This document shows, in pieces, positions 41,982-50,974 of a DNA stretch of 64,000 nt. Position numbers and translations under genes: made by a program. The notes beneath the pieces are model-generated. The model was not told where the DNA came from, made no database searches, and was given only the letters and a program-made list of their open reading frames with translations. Numbering within the stretch: position 1 is the stretch's first letter; the number at the start of each line of letters is the position of its first letter. Origin of the DNA: Schumannella sp. 10F1B-5-1 (GTDB taxonomy: Bacteria > Actinomycetota > Actinomycetes > Actinomycetales > Microbacteriaceae); NCBI RefSeq assembly GCF_006517535.1, contig NZ_VHQH01000039.1:146777-210776 (forward strand). Reading direction: 5' to 3'.

Positions 41982-42410
41982 TCACCAGCGGTCGCCCCCG
42001 AAGAGGAACGAGCGCAGCCCTCCCCGTCCGGGTCGCGAGCCGTCGTCGTCGAAGGACTCGCCCGTGAGGTCGAGATCGTCGGTGAGGACCGGGTCGTCGG
42101 GGTCGCGCAGTGCGCGGCGGTGCTCGTCGGCCACCGCGTCGTCGTCTTCGGGCTGCTCGTGCGCGGCGCGGATCGAATGCGCTACCCAGAGCACGGCCGG
42201 CACGATCCCGATCGCGACGCAGACGAAGCCGATCACCGTGAACACGATCGCCGCGACCGGCACGGCCTCGTGCCGGCAGGCCTCCGTCACGGCATACGCG
42301 CACCCCCGTCGGATCGACGTCGTCACGTCGACGACGGCGAACGAGACGGCGGCGGTGCCGAGCGAGCTCAGCGCCACCGTGCCGAGTGTTCTGCGTGTGG
42401 GCACGGGCAT
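41982..42410 (-). CDS. Membrane protein with acidic cytoplasmic tail
   Basis: 142 residues. Two hydrophobic helices (about 10-31 and 49-77) flank a loop with two Cys (RRGCAYAVTEACRHEA) that may pair. The C-terminal 60 residues are highly acidic (EQPEDDDAVADEHRR, DDPVLTDDLDLTGESFDDDG) and then Gly/Arg-rich. TAGCCT and TGTCCCCC elements lie upstream in minus sense. Function unknown; it shares an intergenic region with the phosphate transporter. Confidence 0.65.
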   Translation of the reverse strand: MPVPTRRTLGTVALSSLGTAAVSFAVVDVTTSIRRGCAYAVTEACRHEAVPVAAIVFTVIGFVCVAIGIVPAVLWVAHSIRAAHEQPEDDDAVADEHRRALRDPDDPVLTDDLDLTGESFDDDGSRPGRGGLRSFLFGGDRW

Positions 42411-42549
42411 GCTTTCCGGACGCTGCGGAGGGAGGGTGCGTCCGCGTTCAGGCTAGGGATCCCGGATGCCCGGGGGACACGCCCAGAACGGGGCACCCGC
42501 GCCCGGGGTACAGAACGGTCGTCCGCGAGAGAGCCTCACGACACGCGAT

Positions 42550-42582
42550 GTTCACCCCCGAGTTGTGCTCCGTTCACCTTGG
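42550..42582 (+). promoter_or_regulatory. PHO-box-like triple 11-nt repeat
   Basis: Three contiguous 11-nt units: GTTCACCCCCG (42550-42560), AGTTGTGCTCC (42561-42571) and GTTCACCTTGG (42572-42582). Units 1 and 3 match the Streptomyces PhoP direct-repeat unit (GTTCACC core) and unit 2 is degenerate, the typical PHO-box layout. It lies immediately upstream of the Shine-Dalgarno of a PiT phosphate transporter. PhoP binding is inferred from the match. Its closeness to the start codon leaves open whether it activates or represses. Confidence 0.7.
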
Positions 42583-42599
42583 TGGAAAGGTCGTCTCCG

Positions 42600-43744
<1,145 letters not shown>

Positions 43745-43748
<4 letters not shown>

Positions 43749-43951
43749 TCGACTGGGCTGCCTTCTTCGTGGTCGCGGTGTCGGCCCTGATCGCGGCGTG
43801 CATCATCGTCACGCTGTTCTCGCTCGCGCTCCGGCTCGGCGACGGCGCCGCTCCGTGGCGCCGCCCGGTGTCGATCGCGATGTACGTGCTGTGCGGCCTC
43901 GCGGTGCTGTTCGGCATCTACCTGATCGTCCCCGCCCTGCACGGCGGCTGA
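43745..43951 (+). CDS. Two-helix small membrane protein coupled to pit
   Basis: 68 residues with two hydrophobic helices (about 6-27 and 43-63) joined by LRLGDGAAPWRRPV. Its ATG overlaps the pit stop, so it is translationally coupled. Similar tiny membrane proteins follow PiT genes in related actinobacteria, which suggests a transporter-associated role. Too short for domain assignment. Confidence 0.75.
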
Positions 43952-43980
43952 TCCCCAGCCGGGGCGACGGCGCCCTGTGA

Positions 43981-44016
43981 CAGGCTGAACCCGTGTTCCG
44001 AGGAGTGATCCGATGA
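43981..44016 (+). promoter_or_regulatory. Promoter and leaderless 7-codon upstream ORF of aspA
   Basis: CAGGCT (43981-43986), 6 nt, then GTG 43993 opening GTG-TTC-CGA-GGA-GTG-ATC-CGA-TGA. Its TGA overlaps the aspA ATG (ATGA). The small ORF has the leaderless spacing seen at most operon heads here, and its internal GAGGAG doubles as the aspA Shine-Dalgarno. Translation of the short peptide would deliver ribosomes to aspA. Confidence 0.5.
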
Positions 44017-45602
44017 CCTATCCGCCTACCTCCGACGAGCAGCGTCTCAGCGGCGACGAGAACTTCGAGACCACGGGTCCCGAGCGCGCCGCCGACGAGC
44101 TCGCCGCCGCGGCCGAGACCCGCACCGAGTCGGACTCGCTGGGATCGCTGCAGATCCCCGCTGACAGCTACTGGGGCATCCACACGGCGCGGGCGCTCGT
44201 CAACTTCCCGATCACCCGCCGCGCGATCAGCAACTACCCCGATCTGGTGCGGGCGCTCGCGCGGGTCAAGCAGGCGGCGGCGCGCGCGAACCGCGAGCTC
44301 GGCACCCTCGACCCGGCCAAGGCCGACGCGATCGAGTGGGCCTGCGAGCGCGTGCTCGCCGGCGAGCACCACGACCAGTTCGTCGTCGGCGCGATCCAGG
44401 GCGGCGCGGGCACGAGCACGAACATGAACTGCAACGAGGTGCTGACGAACATCGCCCTCGAGCACCTCGGGCGTCCGCGCGGCGACTACGCGAGCCTGCA
44501 CCCGATCGACGACGTCAACCGCAGCCAGTCGACCAACGACGTCTACCCGACTGCGATCAAGCTCGCGATGATCTTCGGCCTGCAGCGCCTGCTCGCCGAG
44601 CACCGCCTGCTGGCGCAGTCCTTCGCGGCGAAGGGCCGCGAGTTCGAGCACATCCTCAAGGTCGGCCGCACCCAGCTGCAGGATGCGGTGCCGATGACGC
44701 TCGGCCAGGAGTTCACGGGCTTCGCGCACACCCTGGTCGAAGACCACGAGCGCCTCGGCGAGGTCATCCCGTGGCTGGCGGAGATGAATCTCGGCGCGAC
44801 GGCGATCGGCACCGGCATCACCGCCGACCCGCGCTACTCGGATGCGGTGCGCCGTCACCTGGTCGAGCTGACCGAGCTCCCGTTCCAGACCGCCGCCGAC
44901 CTGATCGAGGCGACGAGCGACGCGGGCGTGTTCATGACGCTCTCGGGCGTGCTCAAGCGCGCCGCGGTCAAGCTCTCGAAGATCTGCAACGACCTGCGTC
45001 TGATCTCCTCGGGACCGCAGGCGGGCCTCGGCGAGATCAACCTGCCGCCGCGCCAGGCGGGATCGTCGATCATGCCGGGCAAGGTGAACCCGGTCATCCC
45101 CGAGGTCGTCAACCAGGTCGCGTTCTCGGTGATCGGCGCGGACGCGACGGTCACGGCGGCGGCCGAGGGCGGCCAGCTGCAGCTCAACGCCTTCGAGCCG
45201 GTGATCGCCCACAGCATCCTGCAGTCGCTCGCGTGGATGACGAACGCCTGCCGCACGCTGCGGGTCAACTGCATCGACGGCATCACGGCGAACACCGACC
45301 GCCTGACCCGTCAGGTCGAGACCAACGTCGGCGTCGTCACGGCGCTCACGCCGTACATCGGCTACGCCGCCGCGGCCGCTCTGGCGCACACCGCGCTGAC
45401 GACGCAGTCGTCGATCGCCGATCTGGTGGTGGATGCGCAGCTCATGTCGCGCGACGAGGTGCAGCGCGTGCTGTCGCCCGAGCGCCTGTCGGGCATCCAG
45501 CCGGTCACCGGCGTCGTCGACCTCGCGGCGATCCAGCACGCGCAGCGCGCGGCCGACGAGCGGGCCTGGGGAGCGCCGCGATCGGAGTCGGATCTGACCT
45601 GA
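44013..45602 (+). CDS. aspA: Aspartate ammonia-lyase (aspartase)
   Basis: 529 residues, fumarase/aspartase superfamily. It reversibly converts L-aspartate to fumarate and ammonia. Landmarks are SYWGIHTARALVNFPIT, AGTSTNMNCNEV, SQSTNDVYPTA, GRTQLQDAVPMTLGQEF and the mobile catalytic loop GSSIMPGKVNPVIPEVVNQ (about residue 349). Fumarases usually have GSSIMPGKVNP followed by TQ(C/S)E; the IPEVVNQ here favours aspartase. An N-terminal extension of about 45 residues (Asp/Glu/Thr-rich, ending TRTESDSLGSLQIPAD) exceeds the usual length. Confidence 0.88.
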   Translation: MTYPPTSDEQRLSGDENFETTGPERAADELAAAAETRTESDSLGSLQIPADSYWGIHTARALVNFPITRRAISNYPDLVRALARVKQAAARANRELGTLDPAKADAIEWACERVLAGEHHDQFVVGAIQGGAGTSTNMNCNEVLTNIALEHLGRPRGDYASLHPIDDVNRSQSTNDVYPTAIKLAMIFGLQRLLAEHRLLAQSFAAKGREFEHILKVGRTQLQDAVPMTLGQEFTGFAHTLVEDHERLGEVIPWLAEMNLGATAIGTGITADPRYSDAVRRHLVELTELPFQTAADLIEATSDAGVFMTLSGVLKRAAVKLSKICNDLRLISSGPQAGLGEINLPPRQAGSSIMPGKVNPVIPEVVNQVAFSVIGADATVTAAAEGGQLQLNAFEPVIAHSILQSLAWMTNACRTLRVNCIDGITANTDRLTRQVETNVGVVTALTPYIGYAAAAALAHTALTTQSSIADLVVDAQLMSRDEVQRVLSPERLSGIQPVTGVVDLAAIQHAQRAADERAWGAPRSESDLT

Positions 45603-45622
45603 GCTGACGCGGGGGATCAGCG

Positions 45623-45643
45623 GGCGCGCGGTCCGGCCGCGCC
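45623..45643. terminator. Short hairpin between convergent aspA and ligD
   Basis: GGCGCG (45623-45628) pairs with CGCGCC (45638-45643) around a 9-nt GC-rich loop that can extend the stem imperfectly. It lies exactly between the two convergent stop codons. A weak candidate. Confidence 0.3.
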
Positions 45644-48112
45644 TCACTCGATGACCGGGTCGCCCGTCTCGTCGATCACGTCGCCCACGGCCTTGTCACG
45701 CCGCCAGCCCCGCCAGGCGGCTTGGCGCAGACGTCCCTCGCCGGTCAGCTCGGCGTACTCGACCTCGCCGACGAGGTCCGGCGTGATCCACTGCGCGTCG
45801 CGCGCGTCCTCGTCCGGCACCCCGTGGAGCGGGCTGGTCTTCCGGGCCTTGCTCTCGAAGCGGTCGCGCATCCGCTCGAGGTCGCGCTCGCGGAACCCGG
45901 TGCCGACCCGGCCGACATAGCGCAGCCCGTCGCCGTCGGGCACGCCCAGGAGGAGCGACCCGATCGTGGCCGCGCGGGCTCCCGTGCCGGGACGCCAGCC
46001 GGCGATCACGACCTCCTGGGTGCGCCGGTGCTTGAGCTTCAGCCAGTCGGCGCTGCGCTTGCCGGAGCGGTATGCGCTGTCGCGTCGCTTCGCCATGACG
46101 CCTTCGAGACCGAGGCGGCGGCTCACGTCGAGCGCGTGCTCGAGGTCGTCGCCGGCGAGCGGCGGCACCTGGATCGTGTCGTCGCCCGCGACGAGCTCCT
46201 CCAGTCGCCGGCGGCGGTCGGCCCAGGGGAGCGTCGTCAGGTCGTCGCCGTCGATCTCGAGCACGTCGAAGAGGAAGCCGGCGACGGCGACGCGTTTCTG
46301 CGCCGCGGCGACGTCGCGCTCGCGGGTCAGGCCGAGCCGCTGCTGCAGTCGGGAGAAGCTCGGGCGCCCGCGCGCGTCGAGGGCGACGATCTCGCCATCG
46401 AGCACGGCATCCCCGTCGACCAGCGCCGCGAGCGACTGCAGCTCGGGGAAGGTCGGCGTCAGGTCCAGCCCGTTGCGCGAGCGCAGCGTCACGCGCCCGC
46501 CGCGCACCTCGGCGAGAGCGCGCACGCCGTCCCACTTCATCTCGAAGGCCCAGCGGTCGGCGCGGCGGTCGCGCACGTCATCGGGGGTGCCGGCGGTCGC
46601 GAGCATGGGGCTCACGCCGCCGACGCGACGTCCCCCGTCGCCACGGCCGCCGCTGCCACCGCCGGCCGTGCCGTGCCGTCCGGCGCTGGCGGTGCGCGCT
46701 CGAGGCGACGCCGGCGCCGCATCCCGCGCGCCCTCCTCGGCAGCCTGCTCCTTCATCCGGTGCAGCAGCCACTGATCGGCATCGGTGTGGATGAGGGCAT
46801 AGCGCCCGCTGACCCGGTCGCCGCTCAGCGTGACGATGACCTCCTCGCCCTCGCGCCACTTCTCCAGCTCGTAGGTGCCCTGGTCCCAGATCTGCACGGA
46901 GCCCGCGCCGTACTCGCCCTTCGGGATCTCGCCGGCGAAGTCGGCGTAGTCGAGCGGGTGGTCCTCGGTCTGCACCGCGAGGCGGTTGTGCCCGGGGTCG
47001 TCGGGGATGCCCTTGGGCACCGCCCAGCTGACGAGCACGCCGCCGTGCTCGAGCCGGAAGTCCCAGTGCAGCCGGGTGGCGTGGTGCTCCTGCACGACGA
47101 AGATCGGCGCGCCCTCGTCGCCGGCCGCGTCGCGTCGGGCGCGGTGCGCCTCGTCGCCGAACGGCTCCGGCGTGCCGCCGGCGCGCCGCTTCGCCCGGTA
47201 CTCGCCGAGGCGCCGCTCGACGTGCCCGGCCTGCAGCGACTCCATCGGATCCGCGCGCTTCGCGACGCGCTCCCGCGCCTCGTCGATCTCGAGCTGCCGC
47301 AGCGACGCCATCCCGAGCTCGCGCCAGGTGCGCGGCACGGCCACGGTCGGCCGATGCCTTCCGCGCAGCGACCACGGCACGATCGTCGTCTTGCTGCCGT
47401 TGTTCTGGCTCCAGTCGACGAAGACGCGGCCGGTGCGCTTCGCCTTGCGCATCTCGCTGACGACGAGGTCGGGATGGTCGGCCTCGAGCGCCCGCGCGAG
47501 CTCGTGCGCGAAGGCGCTCATGTCGTCGCTCGAGCGGGTGCCGTCGAGACCGGCATAGAGGTGGATGCCCTTGCTGCCGCTCGTGACCGGCATCGGGTCG
47601 AGCCCCACATCCCGCAGGATCGCCCGCGCGAGCTTCGCCACCTCGACGCACTCGGGCAGACCGGCGCCCTCGCCGGGATCGAGGTCGAGCACGAGCCGAT
47701 CGGGATCCTGGCGGCCGCCGCGGTAGCCGAAGCGCCACTGCGGCACGTGCAGCTCGAGGGTCGCCAGCTGGGCGAGCCAGACGAGGGTCGCGCGGTCGTC
47801 GACGAGGGGATAGCGGTTGTCGTGGTCCTTGTGCTCGATCACCCGCGTGCGCACCCAGTAGGGCGTTCCGGCGCCGAGGTCCTTCTGGAAGAACATCGAG
47901 CCCGGGTCGCGCTCGGTGCCGACGCCGTGCACCCAGCGCTTGCGCGTGGCGGGGCGCCCCTCGGCGAGCGGGACGAGCCGGTCGGCGACGGTCGCGTAGT
48001 AGTCGATCACGTCGCCCTTGGTCGTGCCGGTCTCCGGGTACATGACCTTGTCGAGATTGGTCAGCGTGAGGCGGTGTCCGTCGACGGAGACCGTGGTGCC
48101 GGGATCGGCCAT
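45644..48112 (-). CDS. ligD: ATP-dependent DNA ligase LigD (Pol-PE-Lig)
   Basis: 822 residues with the mycobacterial domain order. The polymerase/primase domain comes first (about 1-290: LTNLDKVMYPETGTTKGDVIDYY, LVLDLDPGEG, SGSKGIHLYAGL). The 3'-phosphoesterase domain follows (about 335-480: FVVQEHHATRLHWDFRLEHGG). The ligase domain (about 510-822) carries nucleotidyl lysine motif FEMKWDGVRA near residue 525 and EGVMAKRRDSAYRSGKRS. With Ku it performs non-homologous end joining. ATG 48112 was chosen because TAGCCT sits 7 nt before it and the conserved region begins at once. Divergent from ku with 58 bp between starts. A Gly/Arg linker precedes the ligase domain. Confidence 0.95.
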   Translation of the reverse strand: MADPGTTVSVDGHRLTLTNLDKVMYPETGTTKGDVIDYYATVADRLVPLAEGRPATRKRWVHGVGTERDPGSMFFQKDLGAGTPYWVRTRVIEHKDHDNRYPLVDDRATLVWLAQLATLELHVPQWRFGYRGGRQDPDRLVLDLDPGEGAGLPECVEVAKLARAILRDVGLDPMPVTSGSKGIHLYAGLDGTRSSDDMSAFAHELARALEADHPDLVVSEMRKAKRTGRVFVDWSQNNGSKTTIVPWSLRGRHRPTVAVPRTWRELGMASLRQLEIDEARERVAKRADPMESLQAGHVERRLGEYRAKRRAGGTPEPFGDEAHRARRDAAGDEGAPIFVVQEHHATRLHWDFRLEHGGVLVSWAVPKGIPDDPGHNRLAVQTEDHPLDYADFAGEIPKGEYGAGSVQIWDQGTYELEKWREGEEVIVTLSGDRVSGRYALIHTDADQWLLHRMKEQAAEEGARDAAPASPRARTASAGRHGTAGGGSGGRGDGGRRVGGVSPMLATAGTPDDVRDRRADRWAFEMKWDGVRALAEVRGGRVTLRSRNGLDLTPTFPELQSLAALVDGDAVLDGEIVALDARGRPSFSRLQQRLGLTRERDVAAAQKRVAVAGFLFDVLEIDGDDLTTLPWADRRRRLEELVAGDDTIQVPPLAGDDLEHALDVSRRLGLEGVMAKRRDSAYRSGKRSADWLKLKHRRTQEVVIAGWRPGTGARAATIGSLLLGVPDGDGLRYVGRVGTGFRERDLERMRDRFESKARKTSPLHGVPDEDARDAQWITPDLVGEVEYAELTGEGRLRQAAWRGWRRDKAVGDVIDETGDPVIE

Positions 48113-48170
48113 GCTCCGAAGGCTATGCCGACCCCTGGGCTGATCGGCCGTTCTGGGGAACAATGCAGGA

Positions 48171-49079
48171 ATGAGGGCGATCTGGAAGGGCTCGCTGAGC
48201 TTCGGACTGGTCAACGTGCCGGTCAAGCTCTACTCGGCCACCGAAGACCACGACCTGCCGATGCACCAGGTGCACGACGAGGACGGCGGGCGCATCCGCT
48301 ATCAGCGCAAGTGCGAGATCTGCGCCGAGGTCGTGCCCTTCGAGCACATCGACAAGGCCTACGACGACGGCGAGCAGACCGTCGTGCTGACGAAAGACGA
48401 CCTGGCGTCGTTGCCGGCCGAGCGCAGCCGCGACATCGACGTCGTCGAGTTCGTGCCCTCGCAGCAGGTCGACGACATCCGCCTCGAGCGCAGCTACTAC
48501 CTCGCGCCCGACTCGAGCTCGATGAAGGCCTACACGCTGCTGCGCCGCACGCTGCAGGAGACCGAGCGCACCGCGATCGTGCGCTTCTCGCTGCGGCAGC
48601 GCACCCGCCTCGCCGCGCTGCGCGTGCACGACGACGTGCTCCTGCTGCAGACCCTGCTCTGGGACGACGAGGTGCGCGAGGCGGCGTTCCCGGGGCTGGA
48701 TGAGCATCCCCGCGTCTCGGCCGACGAGCTGAAGATGGCGCAGCAGCTGGTCGACAGCTTCTCGAAGGACTTCGAGCCGGCGCGTTTCGAGGACGAGTAC
48801 CAGGTGCAGCTCAAGCAGCTGGTGGAGGCGAAGCTCGAGCAGGGCGACGCGCTCGACACCGAGGAGACCTTCGGCCGCGAGAGCGGTTCGGGCGGCGGCG
48901 AGGTGCTCGACCTGATGGAGGCGCTGCGGCAGAGCGTGGAGCGGCGGCGCGGCGGCGGCTCGAGCGCGAAGGGCGGCGCGAAGAAGACCAGCGCGGGCAC
49001 GAAGAAGGCACCCGCGAAGAAGCAGACCGCGGCGAAGGCTGACGCGAAGCCGGCGGCGAAGAAGAGCAAGGCCTCCTGA
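48171..49079 (+). CDS. ku: Ku-family DNA end-binding protein
   Basis: 302 residues. Begins MRAIWKGSLSFGLVNVPVKLYSAT, the bacterial Ku signature, with a CEIC zinc-like pair, the VEFVPSQQVDDIRLERSYYLAP bridge and a minimal C-terminal LigD-interacting region. The last 45 residues are Lys/Ala-rich (KKTSAGTKKAPAKKQTAAKA), a feature of actinobacterial Ku tails that promotes DNA binding and internal threading. Divergent from ligD, forming the complete two-component NHEJ system. Confidence 0.95.
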   Translation: MRAIWKGSLSFGLVNVPVKLYSATEDHDLPMHQVHDEDGGRIRYQRKCEICAEVVPFEHIDKAYDDGEQTVVLTKDDLASLPAERSRDIDVVEFVPSQQVDDIRLERSYYLAPDSSSMKAYTLLRRTLQETERTAIVRFSLRQRTRLAALRVHDDVLLLQTLLWDDEVREAAFPGLDEHPRVSADELKMAQQLVDSFSKDFEPARFEDEYQVQLKQLVEAKLEQGDALDTEETFGRESGSGGGEVLDLMEALRQSVERRRGGGSSAKGGAKKTSAGTKKAPAKKQTAAKADAKPAAKKSKAS

Positions 49080-49106
49080 GGCGCGGCCGTCGGTCCGCCG
49101 GCAGCC

Positions 49107-49373
49107 CTAGGAGCCGCGGAGCGCCGCGATCAGCTCGCTCTTGCGCTGGCGCGAGTAGCCGGTGAGCCCGAGCTCCCTCGCTCGCGCGCGCAGCTCCGGC
49201 ACCGTCCAGTCGTCGTAACTGCCGGCCTCGCCGCCCTTGCGGCCGATCGCGCTCTTCCCCTGCGCGGCGGCGGCGTTCGAGATGCGGGCGGCCTTCTGCT
49301 TGCTGGCGCCGTCGTCGCGCAGCTCCTCGTACATCTTCGGGTTCTTCAGGCTGCGGTTGCGTGATCCGGGCAT
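49107..49373 (-). CDS. Small Rho-N/SAP-like helix-extended-helix protein (DUF7218-like)
   Basis: 88 residues. N-terminal half: NRSLKNPKMYEELRDDGASKQKAARISNAAAAQGKSAIGRKGG, a basic Ku-neighbourhood protein motif. C-terminal half: DDWTVPELRARARELGLTGYSRQRKSELIAAL, a Rho-N/SAP-type helix-extended-helix fold that binds nucleic acid. The ATG at 49373 follows TAGCGT by 6 nt. Its position next to ku, and its two likely DNA-binding parts, suggest an accessory role at DNA ends, but this is not shown. Confidence 0.75.
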   Translation of the reverse strand: MPGSRNRSLKNPKMYEELRDDGASKQKAARISNAAAAQGKSAIGRKGGEAGSYDDWTVPELRARARELGLTGYSRQRKSELIAALRGS

Positions 49374-49562
49374 GCGGTGACGCTACGACGCGGGCGGAAG
49401 CCGCGCGCGATCTCCCAGGCGCCCCGGATGCGGGCGGCGCCGACGACGCCGCATCATTACCAGGACGGCCCGGTCGGCGTCGACCCCCCTGGCCCGATTG
49501 CGCGGAATGCGAGAATGCCAGTCGACCGGTGCTCCGCCGGGGCGAGAAGGACGAGGAGATCG

Positions 49563-49892
49563 ATGGGCAAGCTTCTGTACGGCGCGGTGAAGACCGAGAT
49601 CGCGTTCGACGACCGCGTGCTCGCTCATCTGCAGGCTGTGATCTCGAGCAAGCTGCGTCGCGGCGAGAGCTTCTTCCTCAACTGGAAGGACGACCCGTCG
49701 GTCGGCGACGGCCACTCGGCGATCTGGATCGGGCCGGGCATCCCGCTGTTCTTCAAGTACTACGGCGGTCGCCCGATCGAGCTGAACCGTCAGTGGCTCG
49801 AGCAGCTGACCCTGTCGGCGGGCAGCAACGGCGGCCTGCAGCTCGGCGACGAGCCGGTCAGTCTGACGACGACGACGCCGAAGAACGACTGA
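49563..49892 (+). CDS. DUF7882-like small protein
   Basis: 109 residues beginning MGKLLYGAVKTEIAFDDRVLAHLQAVISSKLRRGESFFLNWKD. This small protein is widespread in Microbacteriaceae and often mislabelled ATP-dependent DNA ligase in databases, although it has no ligase motif. The core GHSAIWIGPGIPLFFKYYGGRPIELNRQWLEQL looks like a compact alpha/beta domain. AGGAG precedes the ATG. Its location beside the NHEJ genes may explain the historical name. It overlaps the YihY gene stop by 35 nt, convergent. Confidence 0.7.
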   Translation: MGKLLYGAVKTEIAFDDRVLAHLQAVISSKLRRGESFFLNWKDDPSVGDGHSAIWIGPGIPLFFKYYGGRPIELNRQWLEQLTLSAGSNGGLQLGDEPVSLTTTTPKND

Positions 49893-50871
49893 GCTCCTCG
49901 CGGATCTCGCGGCCCGCCGCGAGGTCCTGGTCGCGCTGCCGGGCGAGCAGCAGCATCCGGTAGGTGCTCTTGACCGGCAGCCGCACGTGGTCCTCGGCCT
50001 CGAGCCCCCCGCCGAGCTGCACGAGGCGGATCAGCTCCACGTCGAGCTGGGCGCCGAGCACGAGAGCCGTGCTGCTGAGGTAGGCCCAGACGAGCCCGGC
50101 GAGCAGGATGCCGAGGCGGCCGTAGAGCTGGCCGTAGGAGTCGATCAGGTGAAGGTAGAGCGCGAACGCGCCCGTCACCAGGGTCCAGGCGGCGAGGGTC
50201 AGCAGCGAGCCGAGACTGAGGCGTCGCAGCCCGCTGACCCGCACGTTCGGCGCGTGCCGCTGCAGCAGCGCGAGCAGCACGACGAGCAGGACGAGCAGCA
50301 GGGGCCAGCGCAGCACGCCCCAGACGATCGACGTGACGGGGGCGAGCGGCCCGCCGGTCAGCTCGCCAGCCGTCTCGGGGCCGACCAGCAGCACGCCGAT
50401 CGCGGCGCCGGCCAGCACGACCGTGGCGGCGGCGATCACGAGCATCCACCCGCGGAACAGCCAGAACGGCCGGCCCTCCTGCACGCCGCAGATCGTGTTG
50501 ACGGCGCGGCCGTAGGCCGTGCACCAGCCGGAGACGGTCCACAGCGTCAGCGCGAGGCCGACCATCAGGGCGATGCCGGGGGAGCGGATGCTCAGCAGTT
50601 CGCCGACCGCATCGCTCACGGCGGCCTCCTGGCCGCTCGGGATGAACGGCCCCAGCAGCGCGACGAGCTCGCTGTCGGCGCCCTTCTCCGAGCCGCGCAC
50701 GGCGAAGGCGGCCACGGCGAGCAGGGTCGCGGGGAAGGCGCTGAGCACGGCGAAGAACGTCAGTGCCGCGGCCGCGTCGTAGCCGCGACCACGCAGATAG
50801 CCGCGCCAGGTGCGCCGCAGGGCATAGAGGGCGCGTCCGCGCCGGGAGGCGGGCGCGGGGGCGGACGGCAT
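49858..50871 (-). CDS. YihY/BrkB-family membrane protein
   Basis: 337 residues. Typical family opening YLRGRGYDAAAALTFFAVLSAFPATLLAVAAFAV, GWCTAYGRAVNTICGVQEGRPFW, and six hydrophobic helices ending in YLSSTALVLGAQLDVEL. These proteins were once called RNase BN; that role has been withdrawn and function is unknown. The 45-residue C-terminal tail is charged and ends in a Ser run. The ATG at 50871 follows TAGCAT by 6 nt. It shares 35 nt with the convergent DUF7882-like gene. Confidence 0.87.
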   Translation of the reverse strand: MPSAPAPASRRGRALYALRRTWRGYLRGRGYDAAAALTFFAVLSAFPATLLAVAAFAVRGSEKGADSELVALLGPFIPSGQEAAVSDAVGELLSIRSPGIALMVGLALTLWTVSGWCTAYGRAVNTICGVQEGRPFWLFRGWMLVIAAATVVLAGAAIGVLLVGPETAGELTGGPLAPVTSIVWGVLRWPLLLVLLVVLLALLQRHAPNVRVSGLRRLSLGSLLTLAAWTLVTGAFALYLHLIDSYGQLYGRLGILLAGLVWAYLSSTALVLGAQLDVELIRLVQLGGGLEAEDHVRLPVKSTYRMLLLARQRDQDLAAGREIREELSRSSASSSSD

Positions 50872-50974
50872 GCTCGGATGCTAGCGAGAGCGGCCGTCGC
50901 CGGATCCCTAGACTCGGGTGACGACCAGGCGTCGCGCACCGGCGCGCGCCGCTGACGAAGGGCGGGATGTGCGC

